Part shown: positions 6,464-8,268 of the stretch, in pieces
Numbering within the stretch: the first letter of the stretch is position 1
Layout: the number at the start of each line of letters is the position of its first letter
Assembly (NCBI GenBank): GCA_043805355.1
Contig: JAZDIB010000056.1
Span: 1 to 8,268 of the forward strand
Reading direction: 5' to 3'
DNA from: JAHJRN01 sp043805355
GTDB taxonomy: Bacteria; Patescibacteriota; Patescibacteriia; 2-12-FULL-60-25
Length of the DNA stretch: 8,268 bases
Notes under the pieces: model-generated
The model's input: only the letters and a program-made list of their open reading frames with translations
What the model was told of the DNA's origin: nothing
Database searches by the model: none
Position numbers and translations under genes: made by a program

Positions 6464-6491
6464 TTGACGAAACGTGAATTTCTGCTACCGT
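6464..6491 (+). promoter_or_regulatory. Extended -10 promoter of the 416-aa orphan gene
   Basis: TTGACG (6464-6469), a 16-base spacer and TACCGT (6486-6491) form the core, with TG at 6483-6484 giving an extended -10. It begins 12 bases after the T run of the preceding terminator. Transcript start would be near 6498, giving a leader of about 57 bases. Confidence 0.65.
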
Positions 6492-6554
6492 CCGGAAACC
6501 GAACCCGTCCCGTCGGATGGGATCGCCGGTGCACCTTCGAGAAAGAGGTCATAC

Positions 6555-7805
6555 ATGCCCATCGTCAAGGTCAGTACGAGCCAGGGGTCCTGCCGCGTCG
6601 CCGTTTCCTATCCCTTCGGCGGGAAAAAAGTCTTCATCGCCACGGAACCGCACGTGCTCCGGCGCGGGGACCGGGCCGTCACGGTCCCGGCAGGCGTCGC
6701 CTATCTCTACAACTCGGAGCTGGACCGCCGCACCAAGGGCCGGGTGAAACATCTGTTGTTCAAGGGGGCCTACGATCTCCTTCGTGCCATGCAGCACATC
6801 TGCATCGGGACGTCGGTCGAGTCCTCGGAAATCATCGAACGGCGCACCGAGATTATCGGCGCCGCTCGGTTCCTGCTCCAGAGCGGCATCGTGACTAAAG
6901 AGGAGTATACACAGGTCCTCGACACGCTCCGCGACCTTTCGACCGCGTTCGCCCCACCCAAGCGTCTGCCGGAGAAGCTTGCGGCTTCGGATCGGCTCCG
7001 CAAGGCGCGCGACCTGCGCGCGTCGGGCGACGGCCGCGGGATCGCGCAGGCGGCCATGACGGCCGGTGCCGCGAGGAAACAAATCGACAAACGGTCCAAG
7101 AGCCTTTCGGGCATCGGCGGCTACTTCTCCGCCTGCGCCATCCGCATCTGCACGAGGATACGCGAGGACGAATCGCGTCTCGCCGCGCTCTGGAAGTTCT
7201 TTGGGGACGCGACGCCCGCCGCGGTCGTGGACTGCGAAGACCTGATCGAAGGGATCCACCTCGCGGACGACGACCTTCTGCGCCGCATCGTCCGGAAGTC
7301 CGGCATCCGCGCCTTCGCGGACGACATGCGCCGGCTCGAGTGCCGGCCGTACCGTTCCGTCGCGTTCGCCATCGCCGACCATCTGACGGACCTCGAGTCC
7401 TCCGTGATGATGCGCGACGTCGTGCGGGCCCGCGTCGTGAGCCAGGAGATCCGTGGGATGCTCCGGCAGCTGCGCATGGTCGGCTACCTCGAGACCATGC
7501 TCATCGGCAGGATCTCGTTCTACCTCGACCGCGTCCCGGCCGATCAGCAGGACGCGCAGCATCCTACGCGGAAGGAGATCCAGAAGCGGTTCGAGCGCGT
7601 GTCGGACCGGGTCCAGGAATTCGGTCCGGATGATCTCGATGAGGGCATCCTCCTCGACGTCCTTTCCTTCCTCGACCAGGTCCGCAAGGCCCTCGTCTGC
7701 GAGGACCTGAAGGCCGCGAAGGAATTCCTCAAGGACATGACGGCCACGCTCGCCCGTCTTCCGGTCCTGAGCGACCCAGGCGAACTCGCCGCCCGCGCCT
7801 CTTGA
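6555..7805 (+). CDS. Unrecognised 416-aa soluble, mostly helical protein
   Basis: I do not recognise this protein. No signal peptide or membrane segment is visible. Residues 1-55 look beta-rich (short Val/Ile stretches with Gly turns), and the rest reads as charged amphipathic helices: about 60-130, 139-182, 186-218, 222-262, 265-325 and 337-402. Cysteines (13, 83, 194, 199, 227, 263 and 382) are scattered and form no clear metal motif. No Walker motif, nuclease motif or helix-turn-helix stood out. ATG 6555 was chosen because AGAGGT (6544-6549) lies five bases upstream and the promoter ends at 6491. The longer reading from GTG 6474 would start inside the promoter. It is transcribed alone, with its own promoter and terminator. 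A scaffold or adaptor role is one guess from the helical composition, with low certainty. Confidence 0.8.
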   Translation: MPIVKVSTSQGSCRVAVSYPFGGKKVFIATEPHVLRRGDRAVTVPAGVAYLYNSELDRRTKGRVKHLLFKGAYDLLRAMQHICIGTSVESSEIIERRTEIIGAARFLLQSGIVTKEEYTQVLDTLRDLSTAFAPPKRLPEKLAASDRLRKARDLRASGDGRGIAQAAMTAGAARKQIDKRSKSLSGIGGYFSACAIRICTRIREDESRLAALWKFFGDATPAAVVDCEDLIEGIHLADDDLLRRIVRKSGIRAFADDMRRLECRPYRSVAFAIADHLTDLESSVMMRDVVRARVVSQEIRGMLRQLRMVGYLETMLIGRISFYLDRVPADQQDAQHPTRKEIQKRFERVSDRVQEFGPDDLDEGILLDVLSFLDQVRKALVCEDLKAAKEFLKDMTATLARLPVLSDPGELAARAS

Positions 7806-7811
7806 CCCATC

Positions 7812-7844
7812 GCCCCCGTCCCGGACTTCCGGAATGGGGGCTTT
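7812..7844 (+). terminator. Probable intrinsic terminator after the 416-aa gene
   Basis: GCCCCC (7812-7817) pairs with GGGGGC (7836-7841), and CCGG (7821-7824) pairs with CCGG (7829-7832) around a four-base loop. One mismatch and one G-U pair lie between them. Only three T residues follow before CC, so it may be less efficient than the terminator at 6410-6451. It begins six bases after the stop codon. Confidence 0.75.
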
Positions 7845-7859
7845 CCATATACAAACGGA

Positions 7860-8019
7860 TGTCATCCTCCCGAAGGGTCCCGCCGGAGGCGGGAGAGCGA
7901 AGCGAAGGACCTTCACATCGAACCCACTGCCGAGAGCATCTAGGAAATGTCCTCGATGCCCCCGGCGGATGTTCTGTCTGGAAGGTTCTTCGGCCGCTCC
8001 GCTTTCCCTCAGAATGACA
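7860..8019. repeat. Inverted-pair palindromic repeat (REP/MITE-like)
   Basis: The left unit (7860-7915) starts TGTCATCCT and ends GAGCGAAGCG...AAGGACCTTCA. Read on the minus strand, the right unit (8019 back to 7980) starts TGTCATTCTGAGGG and continues AAGCGGAGCG...AAGAACCTTCC. The two are imperfect inverted copies of one unit, facing each other across about 64 bases that include a further CATCGA/TCGATG pair (7916-7921 and 7953-7958). The left unit carries an extra hairpin, TCCCGCC-gga-GGCGGGA (7878-7894), and a small CCC-gaa-GGG (7869-7877). Sequences of the type TGTCAT..CTGAG..GAGCGAAGCG..AAGGATCTTC are known to me as dispersed intergenic repeats in varied bacterial genomes. No coding content is credible here. 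Confidence 0.75.
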
Positions 8020-8042
8020 ACAGGACTTCCCTCGGATACACT
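8014..8042 (+). promoter_or_regulatory. Promoter of the helicase gene, -35 inside the repeat end
   Basis: ATGACA (8014-8019, five of six consensus bases), a 17-base spacer and TACACT (8037-8042, four of six) form a good sigma70 layout. The -10 box ends seven bases before the ATG at 8050, so the transcript would begin at or next to the start codon. No Shine-Dalgarno sequence is present. The -35 is the terminal TGTCAT of the palindromic repeat read in reverse. Confidence 0.55.
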
Positions 8043-8049
8043 CCGCCTC

Positions 8050-8268
8050 ATGTCCGAATTCGTCCTCCACGGCGCGTCCTCCAGGTCCACGCGCCGGATC
8101 GATTTCACGCGGGAGCTCAACCAGGAGCAGCTCGTGACGGTCACGGGCGGCGACGGCCCTTGCCTCGTGCTCGCTGGAGCCGGATCCGGCAAGACGCGCA
8201 CCGTGACGTACCGCGTCGCGTTCCTCCTCGAACAGGGCGTGGACCCCTCCTCCATCCTCCTCCTCACG
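8050..8268 (+). CDS. UvrD/PcrA/Rep-type superfamily 1 helicase, N-terminal fragment
   Basis: ATP-dependent 3'-5' DNA helicase family acting in nucleotide excision or mismatch repair and fork maintenance. Only the first 73 residues are inside the window and the gene continues past the right edge. Visible are the Q-motif region (Leu23-Asn-Gln-Glu-Gln27), the Walker A motif AGAGSGKTR (42-50, with Lys48 for ATP binding) and the following helix with motif Ia at its edge (SSILLLT). About 20 residues precede the Q motif, slightly longer than in E. coli UvrD. UvrD, PcrA and Rep cannot be separated from this fragment, and RecB- or AddA-like members are less likely with this short N-terminus. It is preceded by a repeat and a likely leaderless promoter. 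Confidence 0.9.
   Translation, partial: MSEFVLHGASSRSTRRIDFTRELNQEQLVTVTGGDGPCLVLAGAGSGKTRTVTYRVAFLLEQGVDPSSILLLT

Noticed and set aside
5740..6552. 270-aa open frame on the minus strand opposite the 196-aa gene
   Set aside because: The plus-strand gene has promoter, ribosome site and terminator in the correct order; the minus frame has none of these.
6474..6554. GTG start extending the 416-aa protein by 27 residues
   Set aside because: It falls before the -10 box of the apparent promoter, so the transcript would not contain it.
7802..8017. Small 71-aa plus-strand frame between the orphan gene and the helicase
   Set aside because: It is made of terminator and repeat sequence and has no ribosome site.
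7860..8019. CRISPR array
   Set aside because: The repeat units are inverted and number only two, without regular spacers or cas genes nearby.
6549..8267. 572-aa open frame on the minus strand across the 416-aa gene, the repeat and the helicase start
   Set aside because: It crosses a terminator, a palindromic repeat and the Walker A region of the helicase, and no promoter or ribosome site serves it.

Overview
The window reads as ordinary bacterial chromosome of high GC content (roughly 60% by eye). Genes are packed head to tail on the + strand. The organism cannot be fixed from the sequence. The lean gene set, the orphan proteins and the lack of Shine-Dalgarno sites before most genes would suit a GC-rich member of the candidate phyla radiation (Patescibacteria), but that is a guess. 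No prophage, CRISPR array, rRNA, tRNA or transposase gene was seen.

Layout. Positions 1-242 are an AT-richer intergenic region. It holds a strong minus-strand promoter (109-137), which probably serves a gene whose ATG is cut by the left edge, and a weaker plus-strand promoter (204-232). Positions 243-3390 hold two diverged 2,3-bisphosphoglycerate-independent phosphoglycerate mutase genes in tandem, one base apart. An endonuclease III gene (3419-4075) follows behind a short hairpin. Next is a cell-envelope pair: a PAP2-type membrane phosphatase (4104-4667) and an MltG endolytic transglycosylase (4664-5662), which overlap by four bases.

Two unrecognised genes follow, each a separate transcription unit. 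The 196-aa basic protein (5791-6381) has a near-consensus promoter, a structured leader and a textbook intrinsic terminator. The 416-aa soluble, apparently helical protein (6555-7805) has an extended -10 promoter and a terminator. Positions 7845-8049 carry no gene but hold an inverted-pair palindromic repeat of the REP/MITE kind. A UvrD/PcrA-type helicase gene starts at 8050 and runs off the right edge.

How the parts work together: the mutases serve lower glycolysis or gluconeogenesis, Nth and the helicase serve DNA repair, and the PAP2 enzyme plus MltG fit peptidoglycan lipid-carrier recycling and glycan-strand release. The points most worth a second look are the mutase pair with all catalytic residues kept in both copies, the repeat whose end appears to supply the -35 box of the helicase gene, a pattern of -10 boxes placed for leaderless transcripts, and the two orphan genes. 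I found no clear evidence of a multi-gene novel system.
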